From Euryarchaeota archaeon UBA105 (GTDB lineage Archaea; Thermoplasmatota; Poseidoniia; Poseidoniales; Thalassarchaeaceae), in NCBI GenBank assembly GCA_002496905.1, contig DALV01000079.1:7399-20372 (forward strand): 12,974 nucleotides of DNA, given 5' to 3'. Below are positions 1 to 9,400 of this stretch, piece after piece. The translations under genes and the position numbers were made by a program. The notes under the pieces were generated by a model, which saw only the letters and a list, made by a program, of their open reading frames with translations, ran no database searches and had not been told where the DNA came from. Position 1 is the stretch's first letter, and every line of letters begins with the position of its first letter.

Positions 1-1178
1 GGAATTATTCCACCACCATAATCCTCCAGTGTTTCATCCATATTCCAGCCGGTCCGATATTCTAGGATTTCTATACTCGCGGATTCAGTCCAAACACTTC
101 CATCTGCCCAACCTATCTCAACAGTTCGAGAATCACCTGAGTCAATAAGACCCACTCCGTTTTCATCGCTGAAATATGTTGATGAAGTTATTTCGTATTG
201 ACCAAAATTCAGTATCCTAAACAAAACTCCAGTAGCATCAAAGTGAACTTCTTGAGAATCCATGATTTTCTCCCAGCGGTCTGTATGACCACCACTTCCT
301 ACCACGTTTTCCCCCCAATGTAACCTTGAATTGGCATGTGCACGCACATCATGGTCATCTTTACTCATAGAGAATGTAGTTTGACCACTGATAATTAGTT
401 CAGCATCCTTGTTGGAAATGATTGGTCCAGTTCTGTCTATTGTGGTTGAATGCAAGGTCATAATTCCATCAACAACCACCATGCACCCTAGAATTGAAGC
501 CTCATCAAAATCAGCAGTCCCAGCAACATTTAGCGCACAGGTATCACTATCCTGATCTAAGCCCATCATATTGCGATGTTCTAATTCAATAGCGTTGTAG
601 GTAATGGCCGATCCTGCATCAGGGGTCATAGTCACTGTAGCAAGATGAACTGATTGATGTCCATATCCAACTAAACCGACCCAAACATCGTCCGTATTGG
701 AATCGAATGAGAGGGTAAATTCACTACCGTTCAGATCAATGGGGTCTTGCCCTTCAATGATAGCCTGACCACCGTAAAATGAGCTAGTTTCTCCAGAATA
801 AAATGTAGCATCAAACGCCCCATCGTAGTTTGAACCCGGGATTAATACAGCCGAACGATTGTCTTCATCCCAATATCCGTAACCTGCTAATCCAGTTGGT
901 GGATTATTGTCCTGGATTTGGGAGTTTTGGACGTTTAACATACCGCCAGACTCCACGTAAATATTCACTCTGTCGTTTATGTCCAGGGTAAGTCCGTCAA
1001 GCGTTAAATCACCTCCGGAAACGATTCGTAAATCGACCTCTAGTGAGCGATCTTCAATCCATTCAACCCTTGAATCAATGATAATTTCCGATGGTTGTGC
1101 TACGACGCTAAGAGAGGTTGTTGTGGCTAAAGCGGTTAGCAATAACGTCGCCAATAGCATAGTCTTCGACTTACTCAT
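1..1178 (-). CDS. Secreted beta-strand-rich surface protein, partial (3' end beyond left edge)
   Basis: The reverse strand from the ATG at 1178-1176 is open to the window edge, giving 392 residues without a stop; the C-terminus is missing. The N-terminus is a clear Sec signal peptide: MSKSKT, then a hydrophobic run (MLLATLLLTALATTT), with likely cleavage after SVVA near residue 27. The mature part is acidic and rich in G, D, T, S and N, with short alternating strands such as LTLDGLTLDINDRVNIYVES and GMLNVQNSQI. This resembles right-handed beta-helix or 'polymorphic repeat' surface proteins of marine archaea. Two cysteines about 22 residues apart (DTC...LGC) could form a disulfide. Sequons include NRS and NGS, so it may be a client of the oligosaccharyltransferase encoded downstream. 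There is no catalytic motif and I do not recognise a named family. The start is chosen because the signal peptide begins there and no in-frame ATG is seen just upstream. It is transcribed divergently from carS. Confidence 0.85.
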   Translation of the reverse strand, partial: MSKSKTMLLATLLLTALATTTSLSVVAQPSEIIIDSRVEWIEDRSLEVDLRIVSGGDLTLDGLTLDINDRVNIYVESGGMLNVQNSQIQDNNPPTGLAGYGYWDEDNRSAVLIPGSNYDGAFDATFYSGETSSFYGGQAIIEGQDPIDLNGSEFTLSFDSNTDDVWVGLVGYGHQSVHLATVTMTPDAGSAITYNAIELEHRNMMGLDQDSDTCALNVAGTADFDEASILGCMVVVDGIMTLHSTTIDRTGPIISNKDAELIISGQTTFSMSKDDHDVRAHANSRLHWGENVVGSGGHTDRWEKIMDSQEVHFDATGVLFRILNFGQYEITSSTYFSDENGVGLIDSGDSRTVEIGWADGSVWTESASIEILEYRTGWNMDETLEDYGGGII

Positions 1179-1257
1179 CGATGACGCGTGTAATAAGTAA
1201 TCAATGAAGGAATCGGCGGCATGTGCAAGAAACCGAGAGTTCTTCTCGCATGAGGGT
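1179..1257. promoter_or_regulatory. Compact divergent promoter region (surface protein / carS)
   Basis: Only 25 bases separate the start of the minus-strand secreted protein from the first possible carS ATG at 1204. The AT-rich element taataagtaa at 1191-1200 reads as ttacttatta on the other strand. It is the only TATA-like tract here and could serve either direction. On the plus strand, a box at about 1191-1200 would place transcription start near 1220-1226, after the ATG at 1204. That favours one of the later carS starts (1258, 1270 or 1279). This is inferred from archaeal promoter spacing, and the box is a weak match. Confidence 0.35.
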
Positions 1258-1956
1258 ATGGCGGGACTAATGTCCAGCATGGCCGACCTTGCTTTCGCCG
1301 ATGCTACTGTGGGAGATTTTGCGATTAACTTGCTAACCGTATTGATTCTATACGGGCCTGCATATTTAGCAAATACAGGAGCAATGCTTTTTGGCAAATG
1401 GATTCCTGATAAATTTGGCTTTGAAAACCACAAGATTGATGCAGGTAAAATTCATTCTGATGGGAATAGGCTACTAGGTGATGGTAAGTCTTGGGAGGGA
1501 CTTATTGGAGGAGGGGTCTTTTCTGGAATACTGGTTGTGATTTCGCATTACATTTGGGATGGAAATACCCCTTCCTCAGACCGGCCTTTCATCGACCCAT
1601 TGTTAATCTCTGAACCTACGAATTGGTTTTGGATTGGGAATGAATGGAGCGCTGCATTTGTGCTTGGATTCACCCTAGGGTTTGCCTGTATGTTGGGCGA
1701 TATGGCAGGTTCTTTTGTAAAACGCAGACAGGGTCTGAAAAGGGAAGGAGAAGTTAGTTCAAAAGCCCCTCTCTTAGACACTCTTCCCTTTGCAATTTTC
1801 ATATTTCTAGTCGCTGCAATTTTATTCAGAGACCAAATAATGATGCATTCTGATTTAACTCCACCAATTATTGCAATCATTGTTTTGACTCCAATAATTC
1901 ATCGCTCGTTCAATATATTGGGCTACAGACTCGGATTGAAGTCTGTTCCATATTGA
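1204..1956 (+). CDS. carS: CDP-archaeol synthase (CDP-2,3-bis-(O-geranylgeranyl)-sn-glycerol synthase)
   Basis: CarS is an integral membrane cytidylyltransferase. It activates 2,3-di-O-geranylgeranylglyceryl phosphate with CTP to CDP-archaeol, the branch point for archaeal polar lipid head groups. Family signatures seen in the 250-residue product: PAYLANTGAMLFG (52-64), IDAGKIHSDGNRLLGDGKSW (78-97) followed by EG, GDMAGSFVKRRQGLKRE (165-181) and LLDTLPF (190-196). About five membrane segments are visible, near residues 37-62, 99-116, 148-168, 194-208 and 218-240. It is longer than the roughly 170-residue typical archaeal CarS for two reasons: a polar N-terminal stretch before residue 36, and an insertion of about 30 residues (118-147) between membrane segments 2 and 3. 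The N-terminal stretch may not be translated. In-frame ATGs at 1258, 1270 and 1279 all keep the conserved core, and the short divergent spacing upstream favours one of them. purD follows 73 bases downstream of the stop (measured to the ATG at 2030). Confidence 0.92.
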   Translation: MKESAACARNREFFSHEGMAGLMSSMADLAFADATVGDFAINLLTVLILYGPAYLANTGAMLFGKWIPDKFGFENHKIDAGKIHSDGNRLLGDGKSWEGLIGGGVFSGILVVISHYIWDGNTPSSDRPFIDPLLISEPTNWFWIGNEWSAAFVLGFTLGFACMLGDMAGSFVKRRQGLKREGEVSSKAPLLDTLPFAIFIFLVAAILFRDQIMMHSDLTPPIIAIIVLTPIIHRSFNILGYRLGLKSVPY

Positions 1957-2000
1957 TGATTATCCCTGCCAAGTTGCAAGAGATTTACTATTGCAATGGA

Positions 2001-2007
2001 TTAATTT
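2001..2007 (+). promoter_or_regulatory. Possible TATA box for leaderless purD transcript
   Basis: The AT tract ttaattt is centred about 26 bases before the ATG at 2030. This is the spacing expected when an archaeal transcript begins at, or next to, the start codon. No Shine-Dalgarno sequence precedes this ATG, which fits a leaderless message. The alternative is co-transcription with carS across the 73-base gap. Based on one short AT tract only. Confidence 0.35.
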
Positions 2008-2029
2008 GTTAGTCGATTGCGAATGCAAT

Positions 2030-3298
2030 ATGGCCGGATTGAGGGTGCTGATAGTTGGAAGCGGAGGAAGAGAGCACGCCCTCGCAATCGGGCTCTCGGA
2101 AAGCCCCTCAGTCGACTCAATTCATACATGTCCTGGTAACGCAGGGACCTCAATGTTAGGGGTCAATCACGATGTTTCTGCTACCGATGTAAACGCAGTA
2201 GTTGAACTTGCAATTGAATTATCGGTTGACCTAGTTGTAGTTGGCCCGGAAGCCCCATTGGTTTCTGGACTCTCAGACTCATTAAGGGAAAAGGGAATAC
2301 CGAGTTTTGGGCCTCATTCAGAAGGTGCAGAATTAGAAGGTTCCAAAATTTATGCAAAGCAGGTAATGGAAGAATTAGGAATACCGACAGCAGGCGTGCA
2401 AATTTTGAAGTCAGATTCCGATATCGATTCAGCCCTATCTCGATACTCACCGCCCTGGGTAATCAAGCGAGATGTGCTAGCTGCTGGAAAGGGTGTGGTA
2501 GTAACTGAGGATTTTATGGAGGCTAGCGTTTTCATCCGAGAATCGATTTCTACTGATGGTTTTGTACTCCTAGAAGAATTCCTCTCAGGAGAGGAAGCTT
2601 CTATGTTGGTAATTATGGATGAATCCGGATACATTTGCCTACCAGCCAGTCAAGATCACAAAAGAGTCGGAGATGGAGATACTGGGCCAAATACTGGCGG
2701 CATGGGTGCATATGCTCCAGCTCCTGTTGTAACCGAATCAGTGAGGCAAAGGGTGATTCAGGAAATAGTCAATCCAATGCATCATCATTTGCGTAATCAA
2801 CCAATTCCATATCGAGGAGTTCTCTATGTTGGGCTTATGATTGATGATGAAGGTGCACCAAGCGTAGTCGAATACAATGTTAGGTTCGGAGACCCAGAAA
2901 CTCAAGTCACAATTCCATTGATTGAAAGTGACCTTGGTGAAATGCTTCTAGCAGCTGCTGAAGGTAGGGTTGAGAGTTATCATCCAATATTTTCAAACAA
3001 GTCCGTAGTCACTGTGGTTTTAGCCTCTGAGGGATACCCAGGCCCTTCAAAGACCGGTAGAGAAATAACCGGCGAAAATTCTCGAATCGAAGAAGGTGAA
3101 ATTGTCGCTTTTGTACACCAAGCCGGCACCCTTCGGGATGATGAAGAAAAACTTCTTTCCAGTGGGGGAAGAGTCCTATCCGCAACCGCTGTGGCATCTG
3201 ATCTTCCAACTGCAGTAAACGCAGCCTACGCCATTATCGAAGAAATCAATTTGGCTGGCTCACATTATCGCAGAGATATAGCATACAGGGCGCTTTGA
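2030..3298 (+). CDS. purD: Phosphoribosylamine--glycine ligase (GAR synthetase)
   Basis: PurD is a cytoplasmic ATP-grasp enzyme that joins 5-phosphoribosylamine and glycine with ATP to form glycinamide ribonucleotide, the second step of de novo purine synthesis. The 422-residue product matches the usual 420-430. Landmarks in order: GSGGREHA (10-17) N-domain; HTCPGNAGT (32-40); VVVGPEAPLVSGL (69-81); LEGSKIYAKQVM (102-113); ATP-grasp strand VIKRDVLAAGKGVVV (144-158); LLEEFLSGEEAS (180-191); HKRVGDGDTGPNTGGMGAY (210-228), the PurD signature; and EYNVRFGDPETQ (281-292), which supplies the metal-binding Glu and Asn. The frame stays open upstream to a TTG at 1991, adding 13 residues. I prefer the ATG at 2030 because family members begin just before the glycine-rich loop and because of the TATA-like tract 26 bases upstream. 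It follows carS on the same strand with no functional link; no other pur gene is in the window. No motif is missing. Confidence 0.96.
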   Translation: MAGLRVLIVGSGGREHALAIGLSESPSVDSIHTCPGNAGTSMLGVNHDVSATDVNAVVELAIELSVDLVVVGPEAPLVSGLSDSLREKGIPSFGPHSEGAELEGSKIYAKQVMEELGIPTAGVQILKSDSDIDSALSRYSPPWVIKRDVLAAGKGVVVTEDFMEASVFIRESISTDGFVLLEEFLSGEEASMLVIMDESGYICLPASQDHKRVGDGDTGPNTGGMGAYAPAPVVTESVRQRVIQEIVNPMHHHLRNQPIPYRGVLYVGLMIDDEGAPSVVEYNVRFGDPETQVTIPLIESDLGEMLLAAAEGRVESYHPIFSNKSVVTVVLASEGYPGPSKTGREITGENSRIEEGEIVAFVHQAGTLRDDEEKLLSSGGRVLSATAVASDLPTAVNAAYAIIEEINLAGSHYRRDIAYRAL

Positions 3299-3321
3299 GG
3301 GTGTTTTGGGAAACCTAGGCC

Positions 3322-3336
3322 CGCTACTACGTAGCG
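3322..3336. repeat. Perfect inverted repeat upstream of the giant aglB gene
   Basis: CGCTAC and GTAGCG form 6-base perfect arms around a TAC spacer. The repeat lies 24 bases after the purD stop and ends 17 bases before the TATA-like element at 3353. It could be a dyad operator for a regulator of the downstream gene, or a small hairpin at the end of the purD message. There is no following T-run, so a terminator role is weakly supported. Confidence 0.5.
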
Positions 3337-3352
3337 TAAACTCCGAGAACGG

Positions 3353-3358
3353 TTATAA
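3353..3358 (+). promoter_or_regulatory. TATA-like promoter element for giant aglB
   Basis: The sequence ttataa, within ggttataaca, is the best TATA-like match in the 120-base gap after purD. Archaeal spacing would put transcription start near 3380-3386, giving a leader of about 33-39 bases ahead of the ATG at 3419. This fits the presence of a Shine-Dalgarno sequence at 3407. Confidence 0.5.
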
Positions 3359-3384
3359 CAGAAGTTTGGGTGGCCGCGACGCTG

Positions 3385-3396
3385 AGCCTTTAGGCT
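3385..3396 (+). other. Small hairpin in the predicted 5' leader of giant aglB
   Basis: AGCC and GGCT pair around a TTTA loop; the next T-A pair could close it further to AGCCT/AGGCT. Flanking GC on each side (3381-3382 and 3397-3398) could extend the stem past a two-base bulge. It lies at or just after the predicted transcription start and 11 bases before the Shine-Dalgarno sequence. A role in message stability or translation is possible but unproven. Confidence 0.3.
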
Positions 3397-3406
3397 GCAA
3401 ATAGAC

Positions 3407-3412
3407 GGTGAT
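3407..3412 (+). promoter_or_regulatory. Shine-Dalgarno sequence of giant aglB
   Basis: GGTGAT is fully complementary to the archaeal 16S rRNA 3' end (ATCACC) and lies 6 bases before the ATG at 3419. This supports that start and a leadered message. The site overlaps an ATG at 3411 that opens a two-codon frame (ATG AAA TAA) whose stop overlaps the real ATG. Confidence 0.6.
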
Positions 3413-3418
3413 GAAATA

Positions 3419-6400
3419 ATGTCTTATGAAAACGGGAAAACGAGGGACGTCGGCCAGTACAACGGGCTGGTTTCGGCACCAGCGGTGTTAGCAGGATTAC
3501 TTCTGTTACTCTTCGCTGCCACATCCCTCTCTGATGATGCGATGATTGACACAGGAAAGTTGGTTATCCTTCCCGTCGCAGCCGCGTTAGCGGCTGTAAT
3601 GGGAAGGTTTTGGGTATCTGCCCTTCCAGAAGAATCACCATTAAACCGAAACTCGCTATTCGTACTACTCTTTGCAGTCGGACCGATAGCGCTTGAAATC
3701 CTCGGATTTATTGACGCCATACTAGCAACTACTTTTGCATTCATGGCTGTGTCTACACTCATTCTTGTAAAATCGAATAGAAATGAGGAAGCAACTATCC
3801 TATTCACAATGGTCGCTGGATTCCACGTTTCTGTCGCCTATGCTGCATCCATGCCGGAATTGGCACTATCTGAAGGAGATAGTTTACAGAATCTACTCAT
3901 CGATGTCCAGAGGGCCGGTATAGCTGCTAATTTCTTTTCTTTCTATGCTGCATCGTTGATGCTTGGGACTATTTTTGCAGTATTGTTCAGGGGAGTTTTG
4001 TATGATGGTGGAAATGGGTCTTTGTTTGATAGGTTACCAAAGAAAATAGATTTCTCAGAGCATCGTGATATACTAATCAGTTCATTCATTCTCTTGATTG
4101 TTAACATGATTCCACTCTATTCATTGGCAACTATTTCAGATGCTGCTACCTTTGAGGAACACCATTATCTTGGAGGGATATGGGCTCTAGTAACTTCAGT
4201 AGTAGTGATGTTTGTAGCCTTCTGTCGTGCAGAGAGATGGCACGTTCTAGGGGCAGTAGTTGCCGTAAATTGGTTAATTTACACTCTATCTCACTTGGTT
4301 GAGATCGGAACTAGCCTCCCTGAACAACTAGAATTCTTAGCCGGTAATGATTTCGGTGGTGCATTCTCTTGGTTCTTCATTACATTCTGGTTGAATGTAC
4401 TTGCAATCATGCTTGCATCTAGTGGAAGGTTCGGAGATATCGCTCCTCGTCGTGAACCTAGTCAGTTCCGCTTATGGTGGAGAGATAATTCCTATTCCAT
4501 CCTGGTCGGCTCTGCAGTAATTGTTGGTCTCTTAATTAGAACCGGTTGGAACGTCCTTCCTGCGATGAATGCAAACATAACAGGACTTTGGGATATGACA
4601 GGAGGTTCAGACCCTTGGTACATGAAGAGGGTTGTAGATTACATTGTAGCAGAGCATGCACACTTCATTTTCGATGCTGATCGTTCCTACCCTAGTGGAG
4701 GAATCAATCCTCGTCCCCCACTGTTTTCGTGGTGTCTAGCATTAGGTGGCCTCGCTCTCGAATGGCTAACTGGCATTGCAGCCGAAGAAGTCGTTTGGTG
4801 GTCTGTTGCAGGTATGCCAGCCATCTTCGGAGCTTTGATTGTTCTACCAGTTGCTGGAATTGCAAACCGCCTTCACAGCGCAAAGGCAGGAATATTTGCT
4901 GCATGGCTCATGGCATTGATGCCTGGGCACATTAGCCACTCAACGTTTGGTCTAGCAGACCACGACTCCTTTGCACTTCTTTTCCTAACTCTAGCCATCT
5001 ACTTCTGGGTTAGAGCATTAGGAGAAATCGGCAGTGAGAGGGTATTCCGCAACCCAAGTGCCAATCCACTTTACTTGGTCGCCGGAATTCGAGAGATGTG
5101 GAATCGAAATCCAGTTATGATGTCCTATGCAACACTAGCAGGTATTAGTTTCTCAACAGTAGCGCTAGGTTGGAAAGGATTCGTTTACGGGCCAGGGATT
5201 CTTTTCCTAGCATTTGCTTTCCAAATAGTTCTCAATATGTTCCGCCGACGCGACAGCCTACCGCTTACCTCGGCCGCTTTGCAGATGATGTTCACAACTT
5301 TCCTAATCCCGTTGCCATTCTACATATGGCCTGGCCTTAACCTACTTTGGGCTCCCAGTGGATTCCAACCTATGTTCTACATTGTTGGATTTACATTTGC
5401 ACTAGGTTGGGTGGCATCTAGCTTCCGCGACAAACCTTGGCTGTTGGTATTAGGTAGCGGTGGCTTACTATTTGGCGGAATTCTATCGGCATTGTGGATT
5501 CTACAAACTGCTGAATATTACGACGGCTGGGATATCTTATTCACTGGTGGATTCTATTTCTCAAAGAACAAGATATTCGGAACAATCGGTGAGGCTCAGG
5601 CCCCGAGTAGAGGAGTACTATTCGCTTCTTTCGGTCCGATTGTTACACTGATTGCTTTAGGTTACGCATTCATCCTACTTTGGAGAGGTGCCCGAGAAGA
5701 AAAGCAAGGCCTTTCGCTAGTTGGTTTGTGGGTTCTAATTGCTTCATACATGGCTTGGACCGCTGGTAGGTTCATTCTCAATGCAACTCCTGCAATGGCC
5801 GTTGTTGGGGCTATCGGAATCGCCGCACTTTGGAATATGGCTGATTTCTCTGGCTTCATCAAAGAATGGCGTCGCGCGGGAATTGGAACTCCAAGAGCTC
5901 GCTTCCGCTCTGCTAGAACGGCTAGCGTAAAGAAACCGATGATTCCAGCCCTAGTGCTAGTATTCATGCTAGTGGCAACTCAACATGCAACCTACGGTAT
6001 CGACTCAGGTATACCAAGGGGCGAGACTGCCTCGGGGGATGTTGATCAGGTAATTTACGACATTACTCCAGATGTAATGAGATTCGATATCGGAGGGCTG
6101 TCACTTCTGGACAGCAGTTCATACAATCCAACAGCGAACTGCGGAAATGGTTGTTGGTACATGGGAACATTTGGCCCTGGATTCAATGGTGGAGGCTGGA
6201 ATATGGCCTATGAGTGGCTTTCAGAACAAGATTCTGATGAGGACTTTGGCCAAAGACCTGCTTTTGTCTCTTGGTGGGATTATGGATTCCAAGCATTGGA
6301 TTCCGGAGAACATCCTACCGTTGCTGATAACTTCCAGTCCGGTATTCCTCACAGTGGTGGAATGTTACTTTCCTCTGGTCAAGAAGATACACTTGCTATG

Positions 6401-9400
6401 TTTATTGCCACACTAGCTCAAGGAGATAGGCAATATTCTGCAAACGGAGAATTTGGTGAGGAATTCACTCAAACCATTCAAAACCATCTAACAACAGAAC
6501 AAATTGAAGAGTTCCATGATATTCTATCACTCGGACCTGGTCAAAAGCAATTCGTAATAGATCGTTCTTTGGTTCTAATCTATCAAAACGTACAGGAGGT
6601 ACAAGATTCTTCCTTTACAGCAGGAAACCTGGAAATCACTACAGATTTGATGCACGGTACCATACTTGATGAAAATGGACTTCCGACTGAACCAATGTGG
6701 TTTGTCTTCAAGGATGGAAAGCAAGTTGGAAATGCAACTACAAATGAGACAGAGGCTAAATCGATTTTCGACCAAGCACGGGGATCTAGCCAACCTTATG
6801 AGGAGCATACAACCCATTACGAAATTGGTGGTTACAGATACACTGCTGACTTAATCGAAAGTTATGATGACGTTTCAACAAACCTACACCGTGCTAATGC
6901 TAAGTTAGGCCTATCGCGTGCTTTCCTAACCACGGCACTTACCTTAGATGAATTAGTGGAAATGTACCATGATATTTCTTCTCAAGTTGTCTATGAGGTT
7001 CAGGATTATGAAGGTAGTTTGGGAGAAACTATCGAACGAAATAATGAGATTCGCTACTTCGCAATAGACGATAGATTGTATCCACTTGGTGGAGCTTATT
7101 ACGCTGACCAAAGTTACCACAGAGGGCAAACAACTGGAATCTTCTACGCGCCAACTACCCTTTCTGGTCTAGATCCGAATCATTACATTGAATCGGTCTA
7201 TGAGACTCAGCGAGGTGATAGACCGACAGTCTTCATGACTGCTGAGCGCTATGAACAGGAGTATATGTCGGATGTTGTCAAGCAGCAATCTGGAGCAATG
7301 GAAGATTCCACAGATATGATTCAACTTGTCGATATACAGTATCAGCAAACCGAATCTTTCTTCGAAACTATGGTTGCAAGAATCTATGTTGGATATGGAA
7401 CTTCAAGCTTGGGACTAACAGTTGACCCGTCGCAACCAGGGCCAACATGGGCTATCAGCGGGACCCCAGGTTCCCCACTAGAGAACGCTTTCCCGCTTCC
7501 TGGTGCAATGATGAATCACTTCGTCATTGCCAATTGGTACGATGACGGCTCAGACTCACCTGATGAAGACAACAACAGCGTCCCAGATATTTTCGATGGT
7601 GGCTATGCTGCAATCGGTAGAGCAAATTCAAATGTTAAGGTTGTCAAATACTACAGTGGTGCAACTATAGAAGGTACAGTTGAATTAGACGGCATAGGTC
7701 CTGTCCCTAATGCTAGAATACTAATAGAAAGGGATGCCTTTAGTGGCGAAGAGGTCGCTGATGAAAATGGTACTGTAACTGACCAAGACCCTCGCACTTA
7801 TTGGATCCCTATTGGTACAGTAGATGCAGATGAAAACGGAGATTATTCCTTCACTGTTCCAGCAGGAAAGATAAGAGTTTCAGCCTTCTTTGGCGAGTCT
7901 GATCTTAGGGCGGCTCGTGATGAATTAACAAGCGGTGGTGGCGGTATGCTACAAGATGTAGCAACCGAATCAACAATTGGTGAAAGAAATGTCAACCTTA
8001 TCACTGGAATATTGGGTAATGTTTCCGGCTCTCAGTGGTTATCCGAGACTATCATTAATGTCTCCGGAGAAGATGGCCATTCCAATGGTCGAGCTATAAT
8101 TGACGGGGATATCATCGTAGAACCGTCATTCTCTACAGGTCGATTAATTTGGAATGGCGCCGGTTCCTTTAGTGGTCAAGCAATCACCGACGCTGTTGTT
8201 GAATTGTCTCCTGCTTGGGATCAAATTGAGATGCAACCAATAATGTTGGAAACTTCTACAGGTAGCGTAAATGGCCCTGACCTTGCTTTCCAAGGAATCG
8301 GTCAAGTGACATTCAGTGGTGAAGGAGAAGTCATCAGCAATGGTCTGATGACGGTCAACGATTTCGTAGGGACACACACACAGACTATTCTCCACGGGCA
8401 CAGTCTCGCCGGTTCCGGTGAATTTACCGGTCGCGGAACCCTCTCCGGAGTAATTGATGGAGAGGACATTGTCGATGGAGATTGTAGTGAAAATGGAACA
8501 ATGCCAGAGAACTACTCGGTTTGTTCCCTATCAGATGGAGACTTCTTGATTGAGGGTGCAATTAATGCAACTGGTAGATTTACATCAAATGGTACCTCCT
8601 CATTCTCACAAGAACACAATGGTTCGTCTCTAATTGGAGCAGGTGTATTTACCGTAGACGCCAGTAATGAGGAACTAGAATCCTATGGAACCCTAAACGG
8701 CACAGGCACTTTCAGTGGAGAAGGTGAGTTCAGTGGACCTATGGTCCAAGCCGGAACATTCCACCTAATCGATGCTATACCTGGAAATTACAATGTAGCA
8801 GTTATCTTCAACGATGGCACTAGAATCGAAATTAATGATGGATTTAACGTTCCTTTCAGAGGGGTGCCGTCACTTCGTCAAATCGATGTTGCTGGTGGAT
8901 CAATTTCCGGAACATTAACTGATGAAAATGGCGATACTTTGTCTGGTTCTGTAACCATGGTTCACTCCGAATCAGATTATGATACTAATCTCGGAGAATG
9001 TACTGAAGTAATGTACGCGCCATGTCGGTTAAGCGCTGATGAAAACGGTTCTTTCGAGTTCGGTCCTATCATGCCAGGAGAGTATACCTTTGCTTTGGAT
9101 ATGGATGAAGACGGCTTTAATGAAGTAGAGTTGAGACATGAATTCGATGTAGAAATGGATTCGCAAATTGAATTCCCAAACCCAATACCTACTGTATTCG
9201 ATTTGAGATTCTCATTAAGTCAAATTGTTGATGGTTTACAAACACCTGTTGAGAATCTTGACAATTTGACTCTGGCAAAGAGTGATAATTCAGCAGCACC
9301 AGTTGTTGCTGTATTCGATAACGTCAGTGGAGAATACCTAGCAGAATTATCCCAAGGTCAATGGATTCTCAGTCATGACTTGAGTGATTCCGAGCAATTA

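Noticed and set aside
979..1200. Open frame on the plus strand, 73 codons
   Set aside because: It lies antisense to the signal peptide and N-terminus of the minus-strand secreted protein, has Ser/Arg-rich nonsense composition and no domain.
1548..1880. Open frame of 110 codons on the minus strand inside carS
   Set aside because: It is the reverse-strand shadow of a well-supported membrane protein gene; its sequence shows no motif.
1991..2029. Extension of purD to a TTG start, adding 13 residues
   Set aside because: The added residues lie ahead of the conserved PurD start, TTG is a weaker start, and a TATA-like tract at 2001-2007 would fall within it. The ATG at 2030 fits better.
3322..3336. 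Inverted repeat read as an intrinsic terminator for purD
   Set aside because: The stem is short and no T-run follows; archaeal termination relies on T tracts. An operator or chance dyad is at least as likely.
3424..3807. Open frame of 127 codons on the minus strand within the giant gene
   Set aside because: It is antisense to the hydrophobic N-terminal helices; apparent coding is a by-product of codon bias on the opposite strand.
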